A DNA stretch of 64,000 nt from NCBI GenBank assembly GCA_033032175.1, contig CM065322.1, forward strand, positions 8,618,001 to 8,682,000. The letters are read 5' to 3'. Below, piece by piece: positions 1 through 9,433 of this stretch. Below the pieces are notes generated by a model. The model made no database searches. It was not told the DNA's origin and was given only the letters and a program-made list of their open reading frames with translations. The position numbers were made by a program, and so were the translations under genes. The DNA comes from Saturnia japonica (lineage: Eukaryota; Arthropoda; Insecta; Lepidoptera; Saturniidae). Position 1 is the stretch's first letter. Each line of letters starts with the position of its first letter.

Positions 1-2990
1 AAGAGATTTAGCAAGAAACTTCATAGTGTGTAGACATTTCAGTACTATGTACTCGTGAATCGCTTAATTTTTAAATTCACTTTAATACTTTTTTGTAACA
101 TGACTAAATAATTATAGCTTCAAAAATAAATGTATGTTTGCCTTTCTAGGTATTTAATATTAGATATTTGCGTTCGCTATGCATATTGGTATATATGGAA
201 CTGTTTACTCGATATATATATATAAGCCAGAAATTATATAGTATTTGTTCTCTTTGCTCAATTTTGACAACATTCCCATAATTCCTGTACCTACGTGCTC
301 GTTAGGTATATGTAGGTATTATATTAGTTGGCCAATGGTGGTGTTTGGTAGTTAATGAAAGTCTTCTATTTAAAGGGCCTTGAATTGTTATTATGTAAAT
401 GTAATTAGATAGATGCGCCGATGCCATTTTAAGCTGTTCTGAAGTACACATATAAATATAATTATTACTCTATTGGTACGTAGTTACGTTTCAGTATTTT
501 TTTTTAAGTTTTTTATTGTATATATTAGATGTAGTAACTAACCTTTTATTTATTATACATGTAGATATTTTCATAAGTTTTTTAAAATGCAAAAAATATC
601 TTATGAAATATTTCTAAAAAATAATGAATCCTGCTTCACTAAATATATTGGAGCAACGAATTATAATTAGTAACATTATGTGATATACTATATTAAACAG
701 TGTTATAGCTGTCAATCTTGAATATATCGAGCGATATAATCAGTAATGACCCACGTTTATTAGTAAACTATTGTCGTAGAAGATTTAAATAAATATATTT
801 ATTATAGTTATAAGCTTTAAATCTTGTATTCAAATATTTTTCATTTGTCGAATTGTTTTGGAACTGTATAAGTTTTAACGAATTTTGACCTGTTTTACAT
901 TTTTATTTGCTAACTAAAATGTGTTAATTTGTACAAACTTATAATATATTTTTTAATAAAAATTAGAGTGAATTTTATTTTTAATTATGTAGGTATTATT
1001 TAATATGTGCCATTATTATAAGTTAACCGATGGTAGTATGAGGCTTTTATTCGGCTCAAAAAAGGAAATATGAACTATAAAGATTTCCTTTTATGAATTT
1101 TTTTACTATTAATAATAAGTTTGCCAATATAATCAATGTTGTGGCAGCCTCAAAATAATTATACTTAATAAATAAACTTAGAATGAATATATAGACTGAA
1201 TTAATTTTTGCCTAATATATATATTTCAAATGATTATTTTTTTCTATAGTCAATTAAATACCTACCTATCTATTAGATTAGATCTTTTTACTTAGATGTT
1301 TTATATTATGGTATATAAGTGACTGGATATCATCTGTAGACATAGCAAGCTTGTAATTGTAACCAATTAAAAAATTATAACCATATTTAACCATAAATTA
1401 GAATTTATCGACCTCTTTTAATATTATTTTCAACGTAAATAATAAAAGTGGAAACGACATACCCGGTAACAAATTTTATATTTATGTTTGATCGGTGTTC
1501 ATTTATACACAATTTAAAAGTTGCTCATTTAAATATTCAAAATCACGACTATATTCTGCTTATTTGAAATTTTTAGCATCGTTTTTGAAAACGTCTAAGT
1601 GGGTAAACATTTACGTGCTTACTTTGAAAAACTTTATTTCTAACTGCTATTTTGCTGTCCACATACCTTTTGATTTAATGAGACTGATTTTAGCAGGTAA
1701 TAAATACCTACTCTGAGCTTTAGTCTAAAAGTCTGAGGACTGAGCTAAATTGATCATTTTCTAAAAAATCAAAACTAGATTTCATGTCTACTTATTTTGT
1801 CTATACATATCTACAGCTGGATATCCTTTTTAAAATTCTATTTATCATCATTACAGTAACTACGTTTGTATGTAAACTTTTTAATTATTTTCTTTAGAAC
1901 ATCGAAACGTGTAGACTGCCTGTTGTATGGAGACTATAACTTTTAACATATTAATCCTAATAAATATAGTTATACTTGATAATATCTTATGAACTTGAGA
2001 TATATGTAACTTATATTTAATCTCAATTCTATTAACTTATTTAATGCCTCTAATAAGTTATTATGTAAATACATACAGGGAATTGTGCATATTGTTTTTG
2101 AATAATACTATCCTATTATATACTGATCCTTGTAACTATGATATTGTTTTCATCTGAAAATAAACTTTATGCTATTATGTAATTGTTTTATTTCTTATAT
2201 CTAATGGAACGATATTCTTTTACTCCTGAGGGTTAAGATGACTTTATATCACTTGTTAAATAAGTAGCAGCTGACGTAGCCACGCCAGTCCACGATTTAC
2301 CCATTAGTGATTTAAAACGCTGAGAAATCCAATGTTGTATGTTTTCTCCCAAATACGATACCACTACAAGAATATTTCCCAAGCGTTCAGTTTTACTCAC
2401 GATATTTTCCTTCACCGTCAGCCGACAATGTTGTCAAGGTAAAATTAGTAAATGTATGGGAAAAGTTAGATGATACATGCCGTCGAACCTGTCAACATCG
2501 AATCGACTTTACACGAGTCTGAACAACATAATAATCAAAGAAGTACAAACGAGTGTTTCTCCACAATACTATTCTTCAAACAGATCGGAGATGGTTTTTC
2601 GCTAAGCCTAAAACGGGCTCCAGTTCTCAAATGCAGTTACCGGAAAACACATTGCGAGGTGCTATGAGATAGATTTTCAACTTAGTAATTTAATTAGCCC
2701 CTTTTATTTATATTAATCCCTAAGAAATACCCTACAACCATGTAACCATTTACTGAAAGCTTGGGCATATTGCAGGTTACGAATGCTCAAAATGCAAAAA
2801 GTTTATAAAGAAGTATATATATTATATTCTATTGATTTATTATTGTTTATTATGATATTTTATTGTTTAAATTTTAAGTAATAAATTTCTCGATGATAAA
2901 ATTGGAACATTCAAAGTCAATAATAATATAACTGAAATCAAGAAGAAGTATCTTTTTATAGTTTATAGGTTTAGCGGATTATGGAAAAAA
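1..2990. other. AT-rich DNA, no gene recognised
   Basis: The stretch is very AT-rich with short TA runs (for example near 216-228). Short open frames at 1495-1716, 2233-2415 and 2470-2667 show no recognisable domain. Around 2395-2425 the minus strand carries the phrase ggtgaaggaaaatatcgtga, which resembles the core of the tRNA-derived SINE family D found elsewhere in the window, so the 2233-2415 frame is probably repeat-derived. I see no exon with support. Confidence 0.6.
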
Positions 2991-2999
2991 TCTCACCTC

Positions 3000-3190
3000 A
3001 AGTCAACTCAATCTTAATTGACGATATGATAGGAAGCTTAATGGAAGACTGGCTCTCAAGTGCAGCTGTCGGAACACATCTACTGGTGTTTGAGGGCGGT
3101 AGCTAACCACTAGCTAGGCAGTCATTAGTATAAGCCCTAACATCATATTATGGTTTCATTACGATGTATAGCGTACAATATTAGCGGTGT
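3000..3190 (-). repeat. SINE family D copy 1 (partial)
   Basis: This matches 40125-40290 in the same orientation, including ggaagactggctctcaagtg and a following block with tatggtttcat. The family has a tRNA-like head with A and B boxes in its better copies (22905, 43480, 63135). This copy lacks a clear head and is degraded. Confidence 0.6.
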
Positions 3191-3560
3191 CTCACGGTTT
3201 TACCCATGAATTTATTTGACCAACTCCACCGCATCACCGCGCCGCGCCTTCAATGCCAGGTGCAGTGCAGTGCCGGGTTCTCACTTCCCGTACTTGCCTA
3301 CAGCTTGCCAGATTGCTTGATGTTCATGATTACTAAATATCTTCAATAAATCTTATCATATACATAAAAATCTTGTGTGTTTCTGTTAGTGATTCTATAA
3401 CTTTTGAATGACGTAACCGATTGTGTTCATATTCACATAATATGTTTGTTTTATCGAGAAGATGGTTCATAGTTGGTTGGATCCGATAGGTGCCGCTGTG
3501 GTCGAGTCATTAGCTACCGGAAAGGGCGGAACAACGTCTGCTAGTAGACTATAAATGCAG
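3181..3560. repeat. Helitron-like relics, overlapping
   Basis: It begins with ttagcggtgtctcacggttt. Copies at 38921 (ctagctctttatcacggttt) and 63759 begin in a similar way and continue with a shared block (gaccaactcc, cttgccagattgcttgatgt). CTAG/CTAA at the left edge is a Helitron 3' end in minus orientation. A second block, 3352-3553, resembles 25450-25770 in plus orientation. Boundaries are approximate. Confidence 0.45.
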
Positions 3561-3603
3561 AAATAATTTTTCTAATCTAACTGGTACCTACTATTATACA
3601 AAA

Positions 3604-3800
3604 ATGGTGGCAAACAAGCATACAACCCACCTGATGGTAAGCAGCTTCACTTTTGGAAACCCTACACACTACAGGAACACAACACAAGGTTACTTGACTG
3701 CGATCTTCTGTATGGTGGTGTCGAGGTATTCAACCAATCAGACTGCCCTAAGTACAGACAAATCTCTTCTGCCAATTCCTTACTTACTACCTCGTGCCTT
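3604..3800 (-). repeat. SINE-like family B copy 1
   Basis: The block tggcaaacaagcatacaacc then cacctgatggtaagcagctt is the reverse complement of the 3' end of plus-strand copies at 21225, 44825, 50185 and 60350 (gtaaccgctta..atgcttgtttgccac). The open frame across it is not a gene. Confidence 0.65.
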
Positions 3801-3849
3801 ACTTCTGTTAATTGAAGCACAAAGAATTTTTCTAGTCTGACTGATAGTT

Positions 3850-4865
3850 GAATTAGTAGGTCTAGTTAGGTATGTTCAAACAAACAAACAACGATATTTT
3901 GTAACTAGATACTGCATTGACTCTCAATTGCCCTCAGTTCACTTTCGACTTGACATCAGTGTGAGCAAGAAGAAACTTTTACCCTTTGTTGCCAAGAGAT
4001 TTTCCGCCTTACGCTATGATCTTTTGTTACAACATACTGATAACAATATTTCTGCCGTTTTCAAATTGCTTTTAGTGATAGTATAATGTGCCTATTAATA
4101 AAACATCATTGCAAACAAACAATCTCTGAAGCTTCATGATAATAGTATTGATATAAACAATTCCTTTGTGTTATTGCTCGTTACAATTCCGAGCATGCGA
4201 TCGCATCGCTCAGCTCTTCGTGAATAGAGTCCAATGCCGATTGAGCTTCCTTCCGTTATTCGTTTGCAAATCTGACAGTTATTTCAACCGGTTTGTCGGT
4301 TCTGGATCAATAGAGTTCAAGAGTATGGAACTGACTAATTGAGGGTTTTCATATTGATATTTTTATAAACAATTCGTGTCTTGGGTATATAAAATTGTAG
4401 TTCTTATTTAGTAGTTACATATTGTAATATATTAATAAATATCTACTTCTGTATGATATACCCGTAATATTTCTTCCTATTCATTATCATCATGAATTCA
4501 TTTATTTTGTCGGTGTATCCGTTTGTATATCGTGATTTTATACAATAATGAACTGATTTATTTTTATTAAATTATCTAGAAGGAAAGCATAATATGTTAT
4601 TGCACTGTTGACGGGCTATAAAAATGTCAGTAATTCATTTAGATGTGGAAAGAACTCAACCGATTTTGAGAAAATTTTATATATAGGAAAATATGTCACT
4701 TATCAGTTGATAGGCTATAAAAATTGTCTATAATGTGAGTAAAAATAAAATTACAACACGAAAATGGTTACAGTGTAATAAACGCATGCGGAGTCACGGG
4801 AACAGCTAGGATATATAGTTATTTAAGCCCTTTGCTTTGACTTAAAAGTAAACATACATAACATA
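3850..4865. other. Intergenic DNA, no gene recognised
   Basis: No supported exon. A 30-base block near 3928-3958 (ccctcagttcactttcgact inside it) recurs inverted near 52082-52113, so part of this stretch is dispersed repeat. Confidence 0.5.
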
Positions 4866-4870
4866 TTATC

Positions 4871-5120
4871 ACGCCTGTATTCCCGGAAGGGTTAGGCAGA
4901 GGTGTACTAACATACACCCACAGTTCGCCGAGTATGTTTTTAAACCCCATGTAATAGGGGGGCAAGCCTATTGCCATTAATCGGGCACGAAACCAAACTC
5001 CGAGTTGCTACTGAGAATTTCATAGGAAAAACCCAATAACACTTTGCTCGACCTGGGATCCGTACCCAGGACCTCGCTCATAGCAGTCGCGCTTACGACC
5101 ACTAGGCTAACGAGATAGTC
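4871..5120 (-). mobile_element. SINE family A copy 1 (tRNA-derived)
   Basis: Read on the minus strand this has a tRNA-like head (tagcctagtggtcgtaagcg as A-box region; a B-box-like region near 5045-5060), then a body with a block on acceptance of gggcacgaaaccaaactccg on the plus strand, and ends at cacgcctgtattcccggaag. Three other copies lie at 26115, 53857 and 54793. It is a retroposon, not a functional tRNA gene: the arms do not fold into a good cloverleaf. Confidence 0.75.
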
Positions 5121-6210
5121 TAAGAAGTAAAATATACAAACCAAATTCTTTTGAGGTAAAATAAAGGTAAAAAATTGCTTCATTTATTTGTTCAACAATA
5201 TAAAATGTGCTAAACGATAGGTAAAAACACGTCGATATATGCTCGAGAAATCAAAAACAGGATAATTTTTATGTTTCGTATGATTTTTTATTGCTTTATT
5301 GAGTGAGCCCTTATTAGAACAAAGAAATAATAAGTTTACATATTTTGATCAAGATATAAATTAAAGCGCATTTAAAACTTCATTTGTTTAAATCGTATAT
5401 AGGTTTTACCTTTAGATGTTTGTATATAGACAAATAAAATATTCCATTAATATTTTTAATTAAATTTATTTTAATATCATGTGACGAGCTGAGCTGCTAA
5501 TTATACTGAAAACCAGCGCTTTTTGGTATTTAATACCAATCAGCTCATCAGCAGCTGCATCAGCTGAATTTGTCCCATTGCCAAATTGTGTATACACGTT
5601 TATAGATAATATATAAATGTGTTATAATATGTAAATAACTTTTTGACAATAAATCATTATTATTATTACTTTTAATGCGAAAGAAACGTCTGGGGAAATA
5701 AAGCTGCTAAGAATTTTTTCATACTTTGCTGTATAAAAATAAAACAATTAGAAATGTGTAAATTTTAAGTGCACTACTATAATAATTATTCTATACTTAG
5801 TAGAAGGATCTATTTATTTACTGTATCATTTATCTTTCTGTCGCCAGCCACGTATAGGCAATTTGCGGCATTATCACTTAATAGCGGCTGAGATTATTAT
5901 CAAACAATAATATAAAATATGACCTACGAAATAAACCTAAAAGAAAAGAAGATAAAAAAAGTTTGGTATCAAAATAGGGGTTTTCAACCATGCTCGATCG
6001 ATTCCCGCCATCCGTTTTCTTTTATCTCTTACAGCTTCAGAGATAGCTTTCTGAATTATAGATCTCCAATACCTTCTAATGACACTCATTAACCTATCAC
6101 TATTGTCCTCGCGCGATAAAGATAACAACTAGCGCTTGCTTCGTTGCATCGTTTGTTAATGAGGTAATTGTTACCTTGTGGTTTCAAAAATAATAAACTG
6201 TGGGCATATC
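5120..6210. other. AT-rich intergenic DNA
   Basis: No gene recognised. A small palindrome ttggtatttaataccaa sits near 5524-5540 beside repeated cagctgatgagctg-type words, probably a repeat remnant. The frame 5937-6128 on the minus strand has no recognisable domain. Confidence 0.5.
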
Positions 6211-6212
6211 TT

Positions 6213-6425
6213 AATATATCATTTTATTGTATAAAAATATGTCTTAAACAAATTTGACAATATTATATGATTCTGCAAAACATAACTATCGAACAATCGA
6301 ACAAAACCATTCATAACACAAAACCATTATACAATATAAATACATTATACAGTACTCGTATGCATATGCATATATTGAAATCACATCTCATTACATTTCT
6401 ACAACTTCAGTTTAAATTATTACTA
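6213..6425 (-). pseudogene. Degraded copy of Polinton-like protease fragment
   Basis: This stretch is a diverged duplicate of 7600-7830. Both share blocks such as gacaatattatat, aacaatcgaacaaaa and catattgaaatc in the same order, and this copy has a gap of a few tens of bases. No open frame remains. The better copy encodes the C-terminal part of an adenain-type cysteine protease. The two copies lie on either side of the R1-clade insertion, so they may be a local duplication or two relics of one larger element. Confidence 0.5.
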
Positions 6426-6497
6426 GCACTCGCCAACCGCTACCGCGGCCCCGCTCGCTGCGCTCGCTCGGCTCGTGCGTTATGATTACAGTACCAA

Positions 6498-6534
<37 letters not shown>

Positions 6535-6717
6535 GTGGAGAAACCCATCATGGGTACACACCTGCCCGGGGGGACGTGTGGTTATGTGAAACTCCTACTC
6601 ACTAAAACTCCACGGTGTACCATCCGCCGCCATAGTAGGGCGACGCGGGCACTGCGCTGGCATACAGCCGCGCCGCCCCGGCGGCCGGCCCAGCTGAACC
6701 GGGCCCCGGCCTAAATA

Positions 6718-6797
6718 GGAGACGGCTCAGTACACCCTAGCCGTCTCCTCCGTCCGCCGAGCCTGTGCAATGAGAAGACGGGCCCCCCGACCCGTCT
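6718..6797 (-). other. Twin hairpins in R1-like 3' UTR
   Basis: Two stem-loops lie 28 bases apart. The first pairs 6718-6727 (ggagacggct) with 6739-6748 (agccgtctcc), ten perfect pairs and an 11-base loop. The second pairs 6776-6782 (agacggg) with 6791-6797 (cccgtct), loop of 8. On the element's strand both stems begin with GAGACGG. They lie between the ORF2 stop and poly(A), where the reverse transcriptase of such elements recognises its RNA. Confidence 0.65.
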
Positions 6798-6894
6798 CCT
6801 CTGACTCGGCTAGGGTGGCGGGAGTTGGCGAAGGAATCGCCTCCTCCTGCCACCCGTTCTTCGTTGTCGGAGAGGGCCGCTCAGGGGATCCCCT

Positions 6895-7460
6895 TCACGA
6901 ACCCTCTCCGCCTTCCTTCTGCGATATGACGTCCTCGCAGAAGGAGGCCATTGCCGTCCATGCCCTCTCGCTGTCGAGCATGGCTCTCACCACACTCGGC
7001 AGCGAGAGGTCTCCTCCTCCAACAGCTACGGCCAGAGTGCGGCGCTGCTCCACCCACGCAGCACACTCAGACAGAGTGTGCTGCGCCGTGTCTTCTGCAG
7101 CCCCGCACTCGTGGCACGTAGTGTTCGGCTCCCTCCTGGCAATCTTGTGCAGGTACCATCCGAAACAACCATGTCCGGATAGTACCTGCACAAGTCTAAA
7201 GCTCAGGGAGCGCGATGGACACATGACCACCAATCCCGGAGGACCGGGCGGACGGCGTCTATGGTATAACGCCCATAGCGCGCGTCCGCCAGGTCCTCCT
7301 CCCACCTCCTGACTACCTCCGCCCGGGCCTCCTGCCGGACTCTGTCCACCTCCGTGGGAGCTGGAGGCTCCTCTAACTCTCTTCTCGCCGCCGTGAATTC
7401 ATACACGGCGGCGAGCACCTCCGCCTCCAACTCCCACGGCGGGGAGCCGGCAAGGACCAT
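6895..7460 (-). pseudogene. R1-clade ORF2 C-terminal fragment (frameshifted)
   Basis: This encodes the C-terminal end of an R1/TRAS/SART-type ORF2, downstream of the reverse transcriptase. The first part (7460 down to about 7220) lies in one frame and ends near AVRPVLRDWW. The second part (about 7230 down to 6895) lies in another frame and carries LSFRLVQVLSGHGCF, then a Cys-His cluster (CHECG, then HTLSEC) typical of the C-terminal zinc-binding domain of this clade, then FCEDVISQKE. A frameshift near 7210-7235 separates the two frames, so the copy is dead. No reverse transcriptase or endonuclease remains because of the 5' truncation. The clade assignment is from family knowledge; I cannot separate R1 from the telomeric TRAS/SART types by eye. 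Confidence 0.8.
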
Positions 7461-7620
7461 GGCCGCCCCCGCGGATTACAGTACCAACCTAACCTAACCA
7501 ATCAAGTAACATTATTAACCATTGAAAAACTAACTGTTATATTGTACAATCTACCGACTGCGAGACTATCAGGTACCAGTAAATGACAACACACTTTTAT
7601 TTTTGTTATATGTCACTTTA

Positions 7621-7908
7621 TCAGAAAAAATATGTTTTAAATAAATGTGACAATATTATATCATTCTCCAAAGTATTACTATTAAACAATCGAACAAAAT
7701 CATTCATAGTATGACCTGTAAACATATAGTATAAATACATTAAGCAATACTCGCTGCAAACAGAAGTGAAATTATTCTGTACTGTATGTATATTGAAATC
7801 CCATCTCCTTGCATTTCTTTCTAGAAATAATTTGTGGTATCCCGTCGGTGGTCGTTCATATGAATCGAAATAACGTCCCAAACTTCTTCCAAACTTCAAC
7901 TTGTTCAT
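7621..7908 (-). pseudogene. Adenain-like (Polinton-type) protease fragment fused to transposase tail
   Basis: A 95-codon open frame. The first dozen or so codons continue the preceding mariner-type transposase (the words NNPDTMNKLK, read partly upstream of the Met, resemble the tail of that family). From about residue 14 it becomes the C-terminal half of an adenovirus-protease-like cysteine protease: the motif YFDSY, then W-x-x-N, a Q about ten residues before a Cys in SVCSEYC, and a final acidic ND motif, the order seen in Polinton/Maverick and related proteases. The N-terminal half with the catalytic His is absent, so it cannot be active. Expected CG in the catalytic box is CS here. The junction with the transposase lies near 7870. 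Family call is from motif order only. Confidence 0.5.
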
Positions 7909-8950
7909 CGTGTCTGGGTTATTGGAGTAGACTCTACTTTTCAGGTTTCCAGTGGCGTTAGATCCGGACTTCTAGGCGGCCATGCAATGTCAACTCGACG
8001 CGATATCAGTTTCCCAGCAAACATCTCGTTTACGGCCACCAACGACGCATTAGATGTATGGCATGTCGCACCATCTTGTTGAAACCACGTCGCACGATTA
8101 TAGGCTTCAAATTGTTGCAGTTGCGGAAAGAAAAATCCCTTAACATGGCTATGTATCGGTCGGAATTTACAGTGACAGATTGCCTTTGATGATTTTCAAA
8201 GAAATAGGATCCAATAATTCCGTGTCTTGATATGGCCGCCCAAACGGTTACTTTCGGCGAATGCAGAGGCTTTTGATGTTTTGCACGTGGGTTCTCTGCA
8301 GCCCAGTAACGGAAATTCTGTTTATTGACATGCCCATTTAAATGAAAATGGGCTTCGTTGGGGAACACAATATTGTTGGAACTCTGAAAGCGTTCCAACA
8401 TTGTTTCAACAAAAGCTCGTCGTAAAATTAGGTCATTTGGCAGTAATTCCTGCACAAGATGAATTTTATACGGTTGCAAATTCAAATCTTTCAATAAAAT
8501 GTGACGCAAAGATGTGCTGGACACCACAAGTTCAGCTGATCGCTTGCGAGTCGATAGACCAGGATTACGTTGAACTGAAGCTCTAACTTGTTCAATTATG
8601 TCTTCCCTTCTTGTTGCCCTTGGGCGTCTCGCAGGCTTCTGTTTGAGAGTCGAACCAGTAGCTTCGAACTTTCTGACCCACGATCGAATCACACTTTCCT
8701 TTGGACACTAATTTACGCCATGTAATCCAAACTCACGCCGAAATAAATGTCGAACAATAAGCGCACTAATCGCCATTTTTATAATAACATTTAACGCAGA
8801 ATTCACGCTGCGCTCCGGTGAAGCGATCCATCGTGACTAAATTTCCGAGAACCGAGCTTCTCATTCCCACCACCAGCGCAGCCCCCGCTCATAAGGTTCA
8901 AACGCAAGAGTGTTTTTAAAATCGTACGCCTTTCTGTCCCAACCTGTATA
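7870..8950 (-). mobile_element. Tc1/mariner-superfamily element, 3'-truncated
   Basis: On the minus strand the element starts at about 8940-8950 with a terminal aggttgggacagaaaggcgt, then a 5' region, a transposase start at 8831 and coding remains to about 7870. No matching inverted terminal repeat is visible near 7870, where the sequence passes into the protease relic, so the 3' end is lost. Confidence 0.65.
8030..8831 (-). pseudogene. Tc1/mariner-type transposase relic
   Basis: The Met at 8831 opens with MDRFTGAQREF, an N-terminal helix-turn-helix start usual for this family. After in-frame breaks near 8760-8700 a 220-codon frame runs 8692-8030. It has the second helix-turn-helix (IIEQVRASVQRNPGLSTRK), then the DDE region. 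The first catalytic acid, expected as Asp before EAHFHLNG, is Asn here (residue 112 of the 220). Blocks FRYWAAENP and KVTVWAAISRHGIIG follow. The WFQQDGATCHTS box with the second Asp is present but in another frame (around 8040-8085), and the SPDLTPLE box with the third Asp lies near 7950. Multiple frameshifts, a stop and the changed catalytic residue make it inactive. Confidence 0.85.
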
Positions 8951-9103
8951 TAGGTGCTTACATGTGTATAGGTAATCGGTTATAAAAAACATAACTTATA
9001 TACCTACATATTGCTAACGGAATGTATTATTATAAATAACATGAGATTTAATCTGTAGCGTTTTATTTAAATGACATATTACAATTTTATCTGTTTCAAT
9101 AAC
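8950..9103. other. AT-rich spacer
   Basis: No gene or clear repeat seen between the mariner relic and the left long direct repeat. Confidence 0.4.
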
Positions 9104-9433
9104 ATTATCAAACTCTACGTAAAAAATGTAATTGCTTTTTAATTACATACTTATTGAGTTATTTTAGCAGAAATTTCAACAACATAACATGAATAAGATT
9201 TTTTTGTGACTAAATGTAACTAATGTGTAAGTATGTAAGTAACACTTCGTACGCAGTAGTTATACATATAAATAATATATAACTTACAAGTTAAACTCGA
9301 AAATAATTTAATAGACAGTATTGTACTTTGTTGCAATGCAAAAGTGAAGCTGTAGCGACATCTCCATAGCGACACACAGCGACATCTATCGAGCCACATA
9401 CGACGCATCCTACATCGCGCTATAGAAATTAAC
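9104..9433. repeat. Left 330 bp direct repeat flanking Jockey LINE
   Basis: It is equal in length to 11769-12098, with about five substitutions and no indels by eye. It starts attatcaaactctacg and ends ctatagaaattaac, directly abutting the poly(T) of the minus-strand LINE. The two copies sit exactly at the two ends of that LINE, as a target-site duplication would. Confidence 0.85.

Larger units (their letters stand above)
6484..7490 (-). mobile_element. R1-clade LINE, 5'-truncated, with 17 bp TSD
   Basis: The insert proper is 6501-7473, on the minus strand. Its poly(A) tail appears as 32 T at 6501-6532. It is flanked by a perfect 17 bp direct repeat, gattacagtaccaacct, at 6484-6500 and 7474-7490. 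The right-hand repeat runs into aacctaacc, a TTAGG-like insect telomere-type word on the other strand. The 5' end is truncated inside the 3' part of ORF2. The insert is GC-rich compared with its AT-rich surroundings. Confidence 0.85.

Noticed and set aside
2233..2415. 60-codon minus-strand frame as a terminal exon
   Set aside because: No domain is recognisable and its start overlaps a SINE core phrase.
4990..5120. tRNA-like sequence as a tRNA gene
   Set aside because: It has A and B boxes but a poor cloverleaf, and is the head of a SINE found four times; only 52397-52468 folds as a real tRNA.
6770..7312. 180-codon plus-strand frame
   Set aside because: It is antisense to the R1-clade ORF2 fragment; GC-rich DNA keeps it open.
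7490..7500. Interstitial telomere array
   Set aside because: Only about two TTAGG-like units are present; too short to call an array, though notable as an insertion target.
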